64,000 nucleotides of DNA from Serripes groenlandicus (taxonomy: Eukaryota > Mollusca > Bivalvia > Cardiida > Cardiidae): assembly GCA_031761405.1 (NCBI GenBank), contig JASEVX010000005.1, forward strand, positions 32,475,127 to 32,539,126, written 5' to 3'. Each line of letters starts with the position of its first letter. Within the stretch, counting starts at the first letter, position 1. The notes beneath the pieces are model-generated. The model saw only the letters and a list, made by a program, of their open reading frames with translations, did no database searches and was not told where the DNA came from. The translations under genes and the position numbers were made by a program. Below are positions 23,116 to 33,699 of this stretch, in pieces.

Positions 23116-24534
23116 TTTAATTTCTAACAGGCCTTGTTATACTTATTGAAAAGAATGTGAGACAAAGATATTGTTATATATTGTTATGTTTTGTGTAAAT
23201 CATATTCATGTATGATTTTATTATTTCATGACAGGGCACTTTCTATCCCTGTCAACTATGACAGTATGTAGAAGTGCTCTTTGGCAGGACAAAGTTCCTC
23301 TCCTTGAAGTTGTACTGGTTAGTCATCAAGGGATCATGTATAAGTGCACTGTTGCTCTGATATAGCCAAAGTTCTTTTGAAAATGTTCTAAAACACAAAT
23401 AACCAGAATGCAGGAATATTATTTTAAATGTATAACTGTCTTTTGTTGAGCCATACTTATGGGATGATTATTTGACTGATTAGAGGTTAATCTCATAATG
23501 TACAGAGCTATATACTGTACATGCCAGGTGCATCATTATTCAAGATTTGTGTTGACATATATCCACATATTTAAAAAAAAACATGTGCTGGTTTATAAGA
23601 ATTGGGGATCTTTCAAAAGGTTTTAGCTCAATAAGTTTAGTTACTCTTAACTGATTTTGATCAAATATCACAGATAATTGCTCATTCAAAAAGCTATCTA
23701 ATGATTAGTTATTGGGGTCACAAATGTTGAGTATGACTAATTTTTAAAAAAAAAACTTCAGATGTAAATGGCTTTTTCAGAAAGCTAGCTCTGGATTGTA
23801 ATTTAGGTCTTATCAGGTCAAGGTCTAGGTCACTTACTAAAAATAGAAACGTTTTGATTTCCACTTAATTACTTCAGCTTTTCCTGACAAATTGTAATCA
23901 AATTTAACAGATAGCTACATTATACAGAAAGCTAGCTATTGATGGCATTTAGAGTCACTTTGGTCAAGGTCATTGTTACTGGTTATTTTTAAGATGAAAC
24001 ATTAACTCTATAAGAGGCCACACATATCATGTAATCCTACCAGAATATTCCTTTTCATAACATTTTAATCAATGTTAGAATGGGTCATGTGGGGTCAAAA
24101 GCTAATACACTAGGTCAAACTGTTGGACATTGTGAACACTTTGGTGGCCACATTTTCCATTCAATCTCAATCAACTCTCTAATGTCCTTAAATTTAGCAG
24201 CGAGGTTGGGCATGAACACATATGATTACGGTCAAAGGTCATGGTCAAAGTGACTTTGAACACAAACAACTTTTCTTATTGATCCGACTTATAAGCTCCC
24301 ATTTCATGCCAATTTTATTCAATCTTCTAAATTCAATCTTCCAAATCTCCCGGACAATGTGACACTCAGGGGCTCATAATGTTTGACAAATTTATCTGTC
24401 AATATATATATGTGATGTAATGAAATACTATTTTATCAAAATTTACCTTTTTTTTTCAATTCAACAATTTCAGTCTATATCCATTTTTTGGGATTGCAAT
24501 ATTTACATGTACATCACATAAATAAGATTTGTTT

Positions 24535-25395
24535 GTTACTATGGCAATAGTAGAATCTAAGTGTCCACTGTGATTGAAAACTGAATAAACGTAAATATTT
24601 TATTTTATTAATATATAGGCAGATTATCAACGATAACAGTTAATTTTCACAAAATTATTCAATGAATTACTTCTGTTATACTCTTTAGTTAGCATGTTTC
24701 CTTAGTAACATGTTTTTATTAGGTGTTTTTCTTACAAACATTTATAAACCTTATTTTAAGAAAGATTTTAAAATTGTACTTATTGTTGAAATGAAAATTA
24801 TGTAGTCTCGTACTCCCTTTTCCCTGGAATTTCTAGTTGCAATGGCAACAAGAAGTTTGATATTGATTTAATATTTAATGATTTTGAAAGGGGGCATATA
24901 GGAGAACCATTTGTGGAACTTAAATATTTTTATGCCACATCAATCATAATTCTATTTAGAATTTATTTCCTTGAGCAAGAAAAAATTGATAAAATACCAC
25001 AAGAAAAGATGACAATTTTTTGAAAATTCTATACCAGGCTACATTCTTTTTTTATATATATGTTTGTGACAAAGGTCAACTCACACAGTGTAATCAATCA
25101 AATCACTTCTATCCATGTGCTCATTGGAGATAACAAACTGATCAAATATTGACATTTTTGGGCTTTTTTTCCTAGTGAAAAATAATGGTAAATTGGTTGC
25201 CATGGTTACCGAATGTCTATTCATACATCATACTCTTGATACGTTTTTAAGATGTATAAAACTCTGTTTTTTATAAAATAATGTATTTATATTATAGGAT
25301 GTCTTTCATTATTTCTTTAATTTGCTTTCAAAATGATGCACATTTATGGTTTTAAAATCCAAAAATCAACTTGTTCTTAAGGTAAAGCTGTAACC
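24535..25395. repeat. Old, diverged copies of the 360-bp unit
   Basis: 25016-25225 aligns by eye with the tandem units at 26098-27535 (ctataccaggctacattctt, tctatccatgtgctcattgg, ggttgccatggttacc). 25250-25395 aligns with 27540-27692 (ttcttaaggtaaagctgtaaccatg). X-box-like palindromes at 24535, 24836 and 25195 are 301 and 359 bp apart, which suggests an older array with nearly the same period. Confidence 0.6.
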
Positions 25396-25683
25396 ATGCA
25401 TGACAACCACTTTTTCTTTTTGTGCAAATTTTAATTATTTTTGATCTCATTTTGACCTTTGACCTCTAAGTGTGACCTTGAAATATGAGGTACAGGCCTG
25501 GGTCTTTTGCGCGACACGCCGCCTCGCCTCATCATGGTGAACGTTTGTGCCAAGTTTCTTTGAAATCCTATGATGCATGCATGGTTAAGATGCAGGCCGG
25601 ACAAGGTTAGGTGGGACTGACAGACAGACGGACGGACAAACTCATGGGAAAGTACTTGTGGGGTTATTTCCTTTGATGTTTTA

Positions 25684-25820
25684 TTGTGGGGTGCTATTCA
25701 TTCCGTAATTACATCCCTTTTACGGAATGAATAACATTAATATGCAAATAAAATGCCCATTATAAAAGAAACAAAAAAACTACTTATCTAAGTGTCTTAA
25801 TAAGGGTAGGCACCCCACAA
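25684..25820. mobile_element. Small element with 11-bp TIR
   Basis: TTGTGGGGTGC at 25684-25694 pairs exactly with GCACCCCACAA at 25810-25820. Inside, attcattccgtaa (25696-25708) and ttacggaatgaat (25720-25732) form a 13-bp stem. No clear target duplication. Confidence 0.45.
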
Positions 25821-26097
25821 CTACACATGCGGACTCACGGACGGACGGACTAGACCAAACCTATAGTCGCGAAACCGATCTTCGATGGGTAGGGGACTAA
25901 TTACTGAGTAGAACACACTTTAGAGGATGTCACCTTTGAAGTTGTGTTGCATTTGGTGCAGTGATAACTGAGGAAATGTGGTTCGAATATAATCAAAATG
26001 TTAACAGGTGCGTGCAAAGACGGTCAGACAGACGCAACACAGAACGTTTAGTTTTGCAATAGCTTGACTATCTTTCTGCCAGTGGACCTTAAACTAA

Positions 26098-27535
26098 CAA
26101 AAAGCATTATTTACATTGTTTCGGTTCTGAAAAGTTTCTGAGTAAGACTTCATAAAGCTTGTATATGCTAAAAGAGAATAATCAGTTGAGAATGAAAATT
26201 ACGAAAACACCCGAGATAAGAAGCCATTTTAAAAAAAATCTATACTAGGCTACATATTTTTATTTTTGATATGTTTTGGCCAAGAGCCAATTCCCAACTT
26301 AAAATCAATCAAATTGCTTCTATCCCCGTGCTCATCGGATATAATGATATGTTAAAAATGTCATATTTTTATTTTTTTTTATTTTGAAAAATTATAGAAA
26401 ATTGGTTGCCATGGTAACCATTTACCCATGCATACATCCAAATTTTGATATATTACAAAAAGCATTATTTACATTGTTTCGGTTCTGAAAAGTTTCTGAG
26501 TAAGACTTCCTAAAGCTTGTATAATATGCTAAAAGAGAATAATCAGTTGAGAATGAAAATTACGAAAACGCCCGAGATAAGAAGCCATTTAAAAAAAAAT
26601 CTATACTAGGCTACATATTTTTATTTTTGATATGTTTTGGCCAAGAGCCAATTCCCAACTTATAATCAATCAAATTGCTTCTATCCCCGTGCTCATCGGA
26701 TATAATGATATGTAAAAAATGTCATATTTAGATTTTTTTTCATTTTGAAAAATTATAGAAAATTGGTTGCCATGGTAACCACTTACCCATGCATACATCC
26801 AAATTTTGATATATTACAAAAAGCATTATTTACATTGTTTCGGTTCTGAAAAGTTTCCGAGTAAGACTTCATAAAGCTTGTATATATGCTAAAAGAAAAT
26901 AATCAGTTGAGAATGAAAATTACGAAAACACCCGAGATAAGAAGCCATTAAAAAAATAATCTATACTAGGCTACATATTTTTATTTTTGATATGTTTTGG
27001 CCAAGAGCCAATTCCCAACTTATAATCAATCAAATTGCTTCTATCCCCGTGCTCATCGGATATAATGATATGTAAAAAATGTCATATTTTGATTTTTTTT
27101 CATTTTGAAAAATTATTGAAAATTGGTTGCCATGGTAACCACTTACCCATGCATACATCCAAATTTTGATATATTACAAAAAGCATTATTTACATTGTTT
27201 CGGTTCTGAAAAGTTTCCGAGTAAGACTTCATAAAGCTTGTATATATGCTAAAAGAGAATAATCAGTTGAGAATGAAAATTACGAAAACACCCGAGATAA
27301 GAAGCCATTTAAAAAAAAATCTATACTAGGCTACATATTTTTATTTTTGATATGTTTTGGCCAAGAGCCAATTCCCAACTTATAATCAATCAAATGGTTT
27401 CTATCCCCGTGCTCATCGGATATAATGATATGTTAAAAATGTCATATTTTGATTTTTTTTCATTTTGAAAAATTATAGAAAATTGGTTGCCATGGTAACC
27501 ACTTACCCATGCATACATCCACATTTTGATATAAT
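26098..27535. repeat. Tandem array of four ~360-bp units, each with an RFX X-box
   Basis: The word agcattatttacattg starts at 26103, 26461, 26822 and 27182 (spacings 358, 361, 360). Units differ at only a few positions, so expansion is recent compared with the diverged upstream copy. Every unit ends with ggttgccatggtaacc, then acccatgcatacatcc. No unit is open in any frame for long. Confidence 0.95.
26404..27500. promoter_or_regulatory. Four phased RFX X-box palindromes
   Basis: GTTGCCATGGTAAC, inside ggttgccatggtaacc, occurs at 26404-26419, 26765-26780, 27125-27140 and 27485-27500. It fits the RFX X-box (GTTGCC, 0-3 nt, GGYAAC). Variants lie at 24535 (GTTACTATGGCAAT), 24836 (GTTGCAATGGCAAC), 25195 (GTTGCCATGGTTAC) and 27679 (GTTACCATGGCAAC). 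Binding is an inference; the motif could simply be part of the repeat. Confidence 0.55.
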
Positions 27536-27990
27536 TTCTTAATTCATTTAATGTAATAGTATAAAAATAAAAGCATTTATATTCTATAATGTTTATGGTA
27601 ATTTATCTATTTTCAATATGAAATTATGCAAATATAAGGATTTCAGGGCCTAAATAAGCTTGTTTTTAAGGTAGAGCTGTTACCATGGCAACGGATTGAA
27701 TTTTGACCCGCAACATGTCAAATTTATTAGTTTTACATCATTTTGAATCTATTTAACAAAAAAAAATAAAGATTCTAGACTATGGATGAATCGCCCCCTG
27801 CATGATTCTTAGCTGGACTGCTACTTAATTAGTAAAAGGAAAACTGACGTAAGGAAGGTTGTTTCTTAATAGAAATTTAGGACGCTTAAAATCTGAATGA
27901 GTATTTGTTTGCATTTTCGCGTGATATCTTAATCGTGAACGAAGTGGAATGTCGATCCGGAGATCCTTGGCTCGAATCCTGGTTCGTCGG

Positions 27991-28186
27991 AGATCTCTAG
28001 ATCAGGAGCGTTTTGCTTGTTCTAAAATCTTAATTTTATCCGCTAACCCTATGTTGTAGGTACTCAAAAGAATCGTCTCAATGAGACGAAACTTTTGAGT
28101 ACCTATAACATTTGGTTTTGTTGGATATTAAGAGAGATATTGTGGGGGAAAGAGCTGTAAACCCTTCCTTACCTGGACCTCTGGTG
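27991..28186 (+). mobile_element. P5 foldback element
   Basis: agatctctagatcaggagcg on the left, central hairpin ggtactcaaaagaatcgtct...tttgagtacc, right ccttacctggacctctggtg. Confidence 0.75.
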
Positions 28187-28194
28187 CGATGATT

Positions 28195-28400
28195 TAGCAA
28201 ATGCATTGTGACTAACGTCATTCTTCTACCACCGAAGTGCGAACATATTTATGTGGGAAAAATAACAAGTTGCTTGTTAAGTATGTGCCTAGTAAATGTG
28301 CGGGAAAGCTAGGAAACAACACGTTGGTGTGTTAACATACAGTCGTGATATAACCGAAATACTGTTGAAAACGCCGTTAAATTAAATTAATAATAAACCA
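28195..28400 (+). mobile_element. SINE with the shared tail, diverged SINE-B-like
   Basis: acaagttgcttgttaagtatg and the tail cgtgatataaccgaaatact...gccgttaaattaaatt. No recognisable tRNA head. Confidence 0.6.
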
Positions 28401-29155
28401 ATCACGTTACACAAACGATTTTCTTGGGTGCTAGAATGATTAAATGGAGACTAGAGGCGCAGTCTGGTTTTCACGATGGTGGTCGAACATTTAAGAATTT
28501 CTGGTTTTCCCGTGTCGCGGTGTAACTAGATACAATCGATCCGTTACATAAGAACAGCAGCTGTGTTATTTATTACAACATCTATAAATTAATTAGATTT
28601 TGGCGGGTATATTAATGAGTTTGGCCTATAACCTAAAGTGCCATTATTCCACTCCAATAATCTCTTTACCTCATATTCATATTTCAAGGGCCGACTGCTT
28701 TGAAAACATCCGAGGAAAAATGTATCATTTGATATACATGTACTGCAATCATATTTTATAAAAAATTGTTAGAAGAGGACTTATTCAAATTTGAGAAATT
28801 TCAACCTTTTTATTCTATTTAAATGTCGTCTTCTATAAGTATGACACTTTCATTTAAGATTTCCATACTTTCCTAATGAGTTGTCTTAATTCTAAATTGT
28901 TAAATTATTCAATTATATAGATATTTAGTTCGTTTTAATAGACGTTTGTTTTAGGTGTTCTCCTGTAGTTTTGTTGTATGCGGGAATAATCTCCCTGCAT
29001 CATGTGTGTTCGTCACCCAACATCCAGTTCTAGCCCGCAGAAGAAGCCATCGGAAATCTCTATTAGATATGCTGTGCAAGCAGAAGATATTTTTTAGAAT
29101 TTAGAAATTAAAAAGATGGAGTAATAATGGGAGAAAAGTTGTTGTTGATTTGGTA
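28401..29155. other. No gene recognised; possible P1 remnant
   Basis: 28680-28985 has faint P1 features (ccgactgctttgaaaacatc, tgtagttttgttgtatgcggg) but no hairpin or termini. Confidence 0.35.
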
Positions 29156-29363
29156 TTAACTCTTTCCTTCATATAGACGCATTTTGACGCACCTGTAGCT
29201 GACGTCTTTTGAAAACATCAAACGAGCAATTTCTCCTTTTGCCACAATGTTTTCATTCTTTTTCAATAATAATACCAAAAATTATAGAGATTTTTTCATT
29301 TTTTTTAAGTAGACATTTTCAAAGTCTTCTACTACAGATTTGATGTAAGTGGGAAAGGGTTAA
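29156..29363 (-). mobile_element. P1 MITE
   Basis: TTAA 29156-29159 and 29360-29363, left cttccttcatatagacgcatt, right gtgggaaagggttaa. Half of the hairpin is deleted: only gagcaatttctccttttgcc remains. Confidence 0.85.
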
Positions 29364-29369
29364 CGTGGC

Positions 29370-29635
29370 TTTCAACAATGTTCACTCATCTCATGGCGGC
29401 CAGTTCTCCAAGCAATGCAATTCTAGGCTTTCTCACACCAGTTCTATACAAAACAGTGTTTCCAATAACTGACCGCTTCTCCACATAAACTGTTAGCCTA
29501 ACGGTTGGAAACGAATGTCGTCTGTCGCATAGACTTTTTGTCAAACGTAGGAAAGAATATTGGTCGACTTATTCTTCAAACTTAAAACCCCCGGAGTGAC
29601 AGCCCGCGTCGCTACCGACTGAGTTACCACGGCTC
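29370..29635 (-). mobile_element. SINE-B copy with tRNA head
   Basis: The minus strand starts gccgtggtaactcagtcggt (A box), followed by agcgacgcgggctg as in the copy at 38757. The body has gtgagaaagcctagaattgc and ggccgccatgagatgag. The far 3' tail is missing. Confidence 0.75.
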
Positions 29636-29639
29636 AGCC

Positions 29640-30050
29640 AGGAGAAAACTACACGAATAGGACACAGAGTATGTGTTAAACAAAGCGTGATTGTGGTAAT
29701 TAGAAGTTAAGGCACGCGTTCAGAGTTGCCAATTAAATGTGAAGAGATTGTTAAAATGCCATAAACCACTAGAAAACCTTTGTGTGACATTACCTAGCAT
29801 TTCGTCAGGTTGACTAATGAATTAGCACCACCTGTCCACTTATATTGGTCACCTTTTATAGACAGGTCAATTAATGCCACAGTGACCGCAAGTAGGAACG
29901 GCCGCATCATGGGTAAATGACACCTTTTGAAGCGATGGTGGAGTTGTGCAGTAAGTTGTCGAGTTACCAGAACAGAATATATACTCAGAGGACTTGATAA
30001 TGAGGAGTAAGTAGGTCATTATTCCATGATATCTCTATTAGCACTCACTT
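29640..30050. other. No gene or element recognised
   Basis: Nothing identified. Confidence 0.4.
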
Positions 30051-30052
30051 AA

Positions 30053-30178
30053 AACTATGTTGTCGGTACTTTAAAGAATCGTCTCACTGAAGCGATTCTT
30101 TTGAGTACCCCCAAAATAGGTTTTGGAAGTCAAATAAGGATTTTAGAGCATGAAATACGCTCTATATCTAGAGCACTG
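30053..30178 (-). mobile_element. P5 element, partial, reverse orientation
   Basis: Hairpin ggtactttaaagaatcgtct...gcgattcttttgagtacc, then gtcaaataaggattttagag, the reverse of the P5 left arm. It abuts the next P5 in inverted orientation. Confidence 0.65.
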
Positions 30179-30181
30179 TCA

Positions 30182-30376
30182 CAGAGCTCCAGATAAGGGG
30201 CGTTTTGCATGCTCTAAACTCTTTATTTGACCTTTTAACCCATGATGTGGGTACTCAAAGGAATCGTCTCATTGAGACGAATCTTTTGAGTTACCACAAC
30301 ATAGGGTTTGTTTTAGTAATAAGATAGAAATTGTGGGAAAAAGAGCTGAATACCCCCACCTTATCTGGAGCTCTGA
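30182..30376 (+). mobile_element. P5 element, best preserved
   Basis: Perfect termini AGAGCTCCAGATAAGG and CCTTATCTGGAGCTCT, with the central hairpin at about 30252-30296. Confidence 0.8.
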
Positions 30377-30390
30377 TTAATAATAATGCT

Positions 30391-30550
30391 ATATTACCCC
30401 TTATCTACATAAAACAATTATGCAGCAGGCGACTTCGAAAAATTGTATGCAAACATTATTGATACTGTCTATGGATGAAATACAATAATCACATAGAGTT
30501 GAAACTTTGTGGTTAAAAAGGAACCTGCTATTTATTATATCCACATTTCC
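30391..30550 (+). mobile_element. P1 MITE fragment
   Basis: acaattatgcagcaggcgac and agagttgaaactttgtggtt. Right half lost. Confidence 0.5.
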
Positions 30551-30615
30551 CATTCTAAGTTGCATTATGTTAGTAAGTTTGGGCACTTGTTGGAACTTAC
30601 AACGGCTACAGTTAG

Positions 30616-30648
30616 ACCAGGGACGTAGTAGATATCTACGTCCCTGGT
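30616..30648. repeat. Short near-perfect palindrome
   Basis: ACCAGGGACGTAG and CTACGTCCCTGGT pair over 13 bp around a 7-nt loop, tagatat. gttagac lies directly before CAGGGACG and gttagat directly after CGTCCCTG. Confidence 0.85.
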
Positions 30649-30659
30649 TAGATCAAGTA

Positions 30660-31024
30660 GAGACGAAGACTTTCAAAAGTTAACGACAGACACAAGTAAA
30701 ACGAACACCGTAAAACATTTTGAAAAGGGCGCAATGGTTTCAAACTACAAAACAGAAAACTAATGTTCAACGAGTTTGTTAAATAGACACATATCGATGC
30801 TTCGTTTACAGTAATCTTACTCTGGCAGCCTCACCCCCGGGACTGAATTAACGCCCTCATTTGTTACCCGAGTATGACACTGAGCATACGGATCCTGCCA
30901 CATCACGAGGAAAAAAAACCTTCACGATGACTCACCATCGTTCTAGTTTAATTCACATCGACTTGTTCTGATCTGGCTCGTCATTGTTCAATCAAACTTT
31001 TTCTTTTACATATCAGCTTTTATC
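30660..31024. other. No gene or element recognised
   Basis: Nothing identified. Confidence 0.4.
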
Positions 31025-31170
31025 TTAACTCTTTCCCGCATTCAAAACGTCTGCTATACACGGCTTTGGAAACTTCTAGGCAAACATTTGAAAATATATA
31101 TAAATGATGGCGTACTTACTAAATAGACTTGAACACTTTGTGGCATAAGGCGGAGTTGCAGATGCGTTAA
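31025..31170 (+). mobile_element. P1 MITE, right part lost
   Basis: TTAACTCTTTCCCGCATTC start, cttctaggcaaacatttgaa, then aacactttgtggcataagg. It ends at the TTAA (31167-31170) that starts the next P1 copy. Confidence 0.7.
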
Positions 31171-31454
31171 CCCTTTCCCTCATAAGACAATTCTGCAGCA
31201 GACGACTTTGAACTCATTTTGTCAAAACATAGAAAATCTCCATAATTGAATAGATAACCTATGACAAAAAGTGGAAAACATTGTGGCAAAAGGAGAAATT
31301 GCTCGTTTTGAGCAATTTCTTCTTTTGTCACTATGTTTTTCAAAAAACCGTCTGCTGCAGAGGCGTCAGAAAGGCGTCAGAAAGGCGTCAGAAAGGCGTC
31401 AGAAAGGCGTCAGAAAGGCGTCAGAAAGGCGTCAGAAAGCTGGGAAAGAGTTAA
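31167..31454 (+). mobile_element. P1 MITE with internal minisatellite
   Basis: TTAA 31167-31170 and 31451-31454, homogeneous subtype, perfect hairpin aattgctcgttttgagcaat. It is longer than the usual 230 bp because of the 11-bp repeat at 31362-31438. Confidence 0.9.
31362..31438 (+). repeat. 11-bp minisatellite, 7 copies
   Basis: ggcgtcagaaa repeated seven times without error. Other P1 copies have this motif once (ggcgtcagaaagcg). Confidence 0.95.
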
Positions 31455-31660
31455 CTACGAAGTAAACAGTCGTTTTTGGGGCATGTCGAGTTGGATCTAC
31501 TTACATTCGTTGCTAAATTACTTTTCCCGCGTTTTGGGTGATAAGGTATCTGCCACATTACTGGCATTACGCAATCCCGTGTCGATCGTGTTAATTGAAA
31601 TGACCCTGACTGACCATTGGCCGGCCATGATTGATACATTTCTCAGTGTCGATACCATAC

Positions 31661-31901
31661 GAGCCGACTCACGGGAAAACCGACATTGTGGACTCTGCGT
31701 AAAGTATTGGCCCGGATCAGTCTAAGCATGCCGCGCAGGCTAACCCGGACAGACACTTTTCGCCTTTCTGTTTCAGGAATCATAACTCTATACCTCTATC
31801 ACCATGCGTCGGCCCGGATTATCCTGCGCGGACTGCGCAGACTGATCTGCGTCGATACATTACGCAGAGTCCATAATGTTGATTTTCTCGTGGAACGGCT
31901 C
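31661..31901 (-). mobile_element. P3 element
   Basis: gagccgactcacgggaaaac to ctcgtggaacggctc. Flanks atac and atat are a near 4-bp repeat. Confidence 0.85.
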
Positions 31902-32178
31902 ATATCTGGTCGTTACAGAAAAGCTTCGGATATGTAAGCATAAACCTGGCTGACATTTATATAACGGCAATAACTTAAGTGCAATTTCTTTCTTTGTCTA
32001 CATTTTTTCTTTAATGCAATTTTCATCATCGACGCTGGAAATGTTTCCAAATATTAAATTTTGCATAAATTGTGAAGTAGGTGAAAACTTATATAACAGA
32101 TCTGCTTCCTGGATAATTAACCAGTATATATATTGTATATGTCTCTACGAGTATTCGCTCCGAATGTGCGCAGATCTC

Positions 32179-32242
32179 AATCTTTCTCCCCGCATCCCCC
32201 ATCCATCGCCCTCCCCCTCCCCCCTCTCCCCTCCTCTCTCTC
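32179..32242 (+). repeat. Polypyrimidine tract
   Basis: A run of mostly C and T (cctccccctcccccctctcc and further). It could adopt triplex or i-motif structure. No gene context. Confidence 0.7.
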
Positions 32243-32772
32243 ACTGTAATCGAAGCCGGGTCTTAGTACTGTCTTCAAAACGGAATCAGAATGAATTCGC
32301 CAAAATTTAAAGATAAAATCATCATTTTAGTCATTCATCTGAGCGGTCTAATTTGGGAATTAACTATGCCCACGTTCTGTACTGGAATAGGCGGGAAAAC
32401 GTAGGGAAGAAGACTAAAACTCTAAAGCCATTTAAAGGTCTTTTCTTATCAACGTAAATTGCAAAACAACCTCAGGATTACTTTGTCGCGGAAGCCGCTG
32501 ATAAGATACTGTCCCGAAAACTCGTTTGTTTTTCCCGCGTATCAACACAGCCCGGCTAATCCGGTTAAAGTTGCTGTTAGTACGGCCGACACCGCCGGAG
32601 TAATCGCAGTTAACTGATGATTGTACATGTATACGGTACTCCTAGTTGAGCCACTGTCGTCTGAGCAAGGTCCTCACTGCCAGTGTAATGATTGATTGTG
32701 ATTTTCCACTCCTTCATATTTATTTTTTGCTAACCTTAAATAGATGAGTTTTCCCGAACGAAAGCCTTTCAA

Positions 32773-33015
32773 ATGTTTCAAACATTACGTGGAAATGCCC
32801 CTGATTACATAAGGACATCATTTACGTTTAAGTATGATAATCATGCAAGACTTTTACGTTCATCCACTTCATTCCAGTTGTATAAACCAAACTTTAACTT
32901 GGAAATATATCTAAATACATTTATATTTTCTGGTTCATCAGTTTGGAATTCCCTTCCTTTATATATTCAAAACGTCTATTCAGCATTTCAAATCCCAATA
33001 TTTACGATTTGGTAA
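32773..33015 (+). pseudogene. C-terminal end of a LINE reverse transcriptase (CR1/L2-like)
   Basis: An 80-residue open stretch carries the end motifs of jockey/CR1/L2-type ORF2 proteins: LRGNAPDYI (compare the usual LNGLAPxYL), then a RLLRSS region, and GSSVWNSLPLYIQN (usual GAxxWNSLPxxIR). The frame cannot be followed cleanly upstream of 32773, so only the last part of the element remains. The 3' UTR follows to about 33290, with AATAAA and an att-rich tail. Known for the family: these elements are often 5'-truncated on insertion, which fits. Confidence 0.8.
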
Positions 33016-33290
33016 TTGGATTAGAACTGTTGTTACTTAAAGTATAAATGTATTTCATGAAACTATACAAAATACTTGGATCTGTGGTTGTTCTACGATA
33101 CAGTAATAAACATAACAATTTTGAGTCCATATTTATATATCTATGTATAATGGTAATATTGAGTTGTTCATATGAACGTTTGTTCATGTTTCATTTCATT
33201 GTGTTTATGTTTGTGGCCCTCTTGTGGAAGATTGACTTGCATCCATGTCCAAATAAAGCCTTTATTATTAGTAGTATTATTATTATTTTT
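33016..33290 (+). mobile_element. LINE 3' UTR and (ATT)n tail
   Basis: Follows the reverse transcriptase end. aaataaagcctttatta at about 33251, then an att/agt tail. Confidence 0.6.
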
Positions 33291-33339
33291 GCATGTTCGT
33301 TTTTGTCATTATCATTTTTGATATAACGAATGTACATAT

Positions 33340-33699
33340 GAGCTGTTACACGAGACAACCAACATTGTGGACTCTGCGTAAAGTATCGACCCTGGTCAGC
33401 TTTAATATTACACGCAGGCTAACCCGGAGAGACACTTTTCGCATCCTGCGCACGCTGATCTTGATCGATACATTACGCAGAGGCTATAAGGTCAGCCTAA
33501 GCATGCAGTGCAGGCCATACCAGGTCAGACACTTTTTGCCTCCTGTGGATTTTCTGTTTCAGGAATCTTTACTCCATGCCTCTATCCCCCTGAGACGGAA
33601 TGTGTCGGCCCGAATTAGCCTGCTCGGTAGCCTGCGCAGGCTGATCTGGATCGATACAATACGCAGAGTCCATAATGTTGGTTTTTCTCGTGGAGGCTC
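33340..33699 (-). mobile_element. P3 element, internally duplicated (about 360 bp)
   Basis: gagctgttacacgagacaac to tttctcgtggaggctc. Longer than other P3 copies because the agcctaagcatg...ttttcgcc segment occurs twice (about 33395-33460 and 33490-33545). Confidence 0.75.

Larger units (their letters stand above)
20238..27824. mobile_element. 7.6-kb TTAA-flanked element with perfect 26-bp TIRs
   Basis: The left end begins GTAGCAGTCCAGCTAAGAAT at 20238 (TIR 20238-20263). The right end is its exact reverse complement (27799-27824). Both are bounded outward by TTAA (20234-20237 and 27825-27828), as expected of a piggyBac-type or Kolobok-type target duplication. The 7587-bp interior is AT-rich and has no ORF above about 90 codons and no recognisable transposase, so it looks non-autonomous. 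It contains three diverged P1 copies, a small TIR element, ggtcaaggtca-type motifs (23815-24260, 25450-25490) and a 360-bp tandem array. I infer one element from the ends. Two coincidentally inverted short repeats are the alternative. Confidence 0.7.

Noticed and set aside
23815..25490. AGGTCA-type repeats as nuclear-receptor elements
   Set aside because: ggtcaaggtca-like words are common in mollusc interspersed repeats. No promoter or gene nearby to support a regulatory call.
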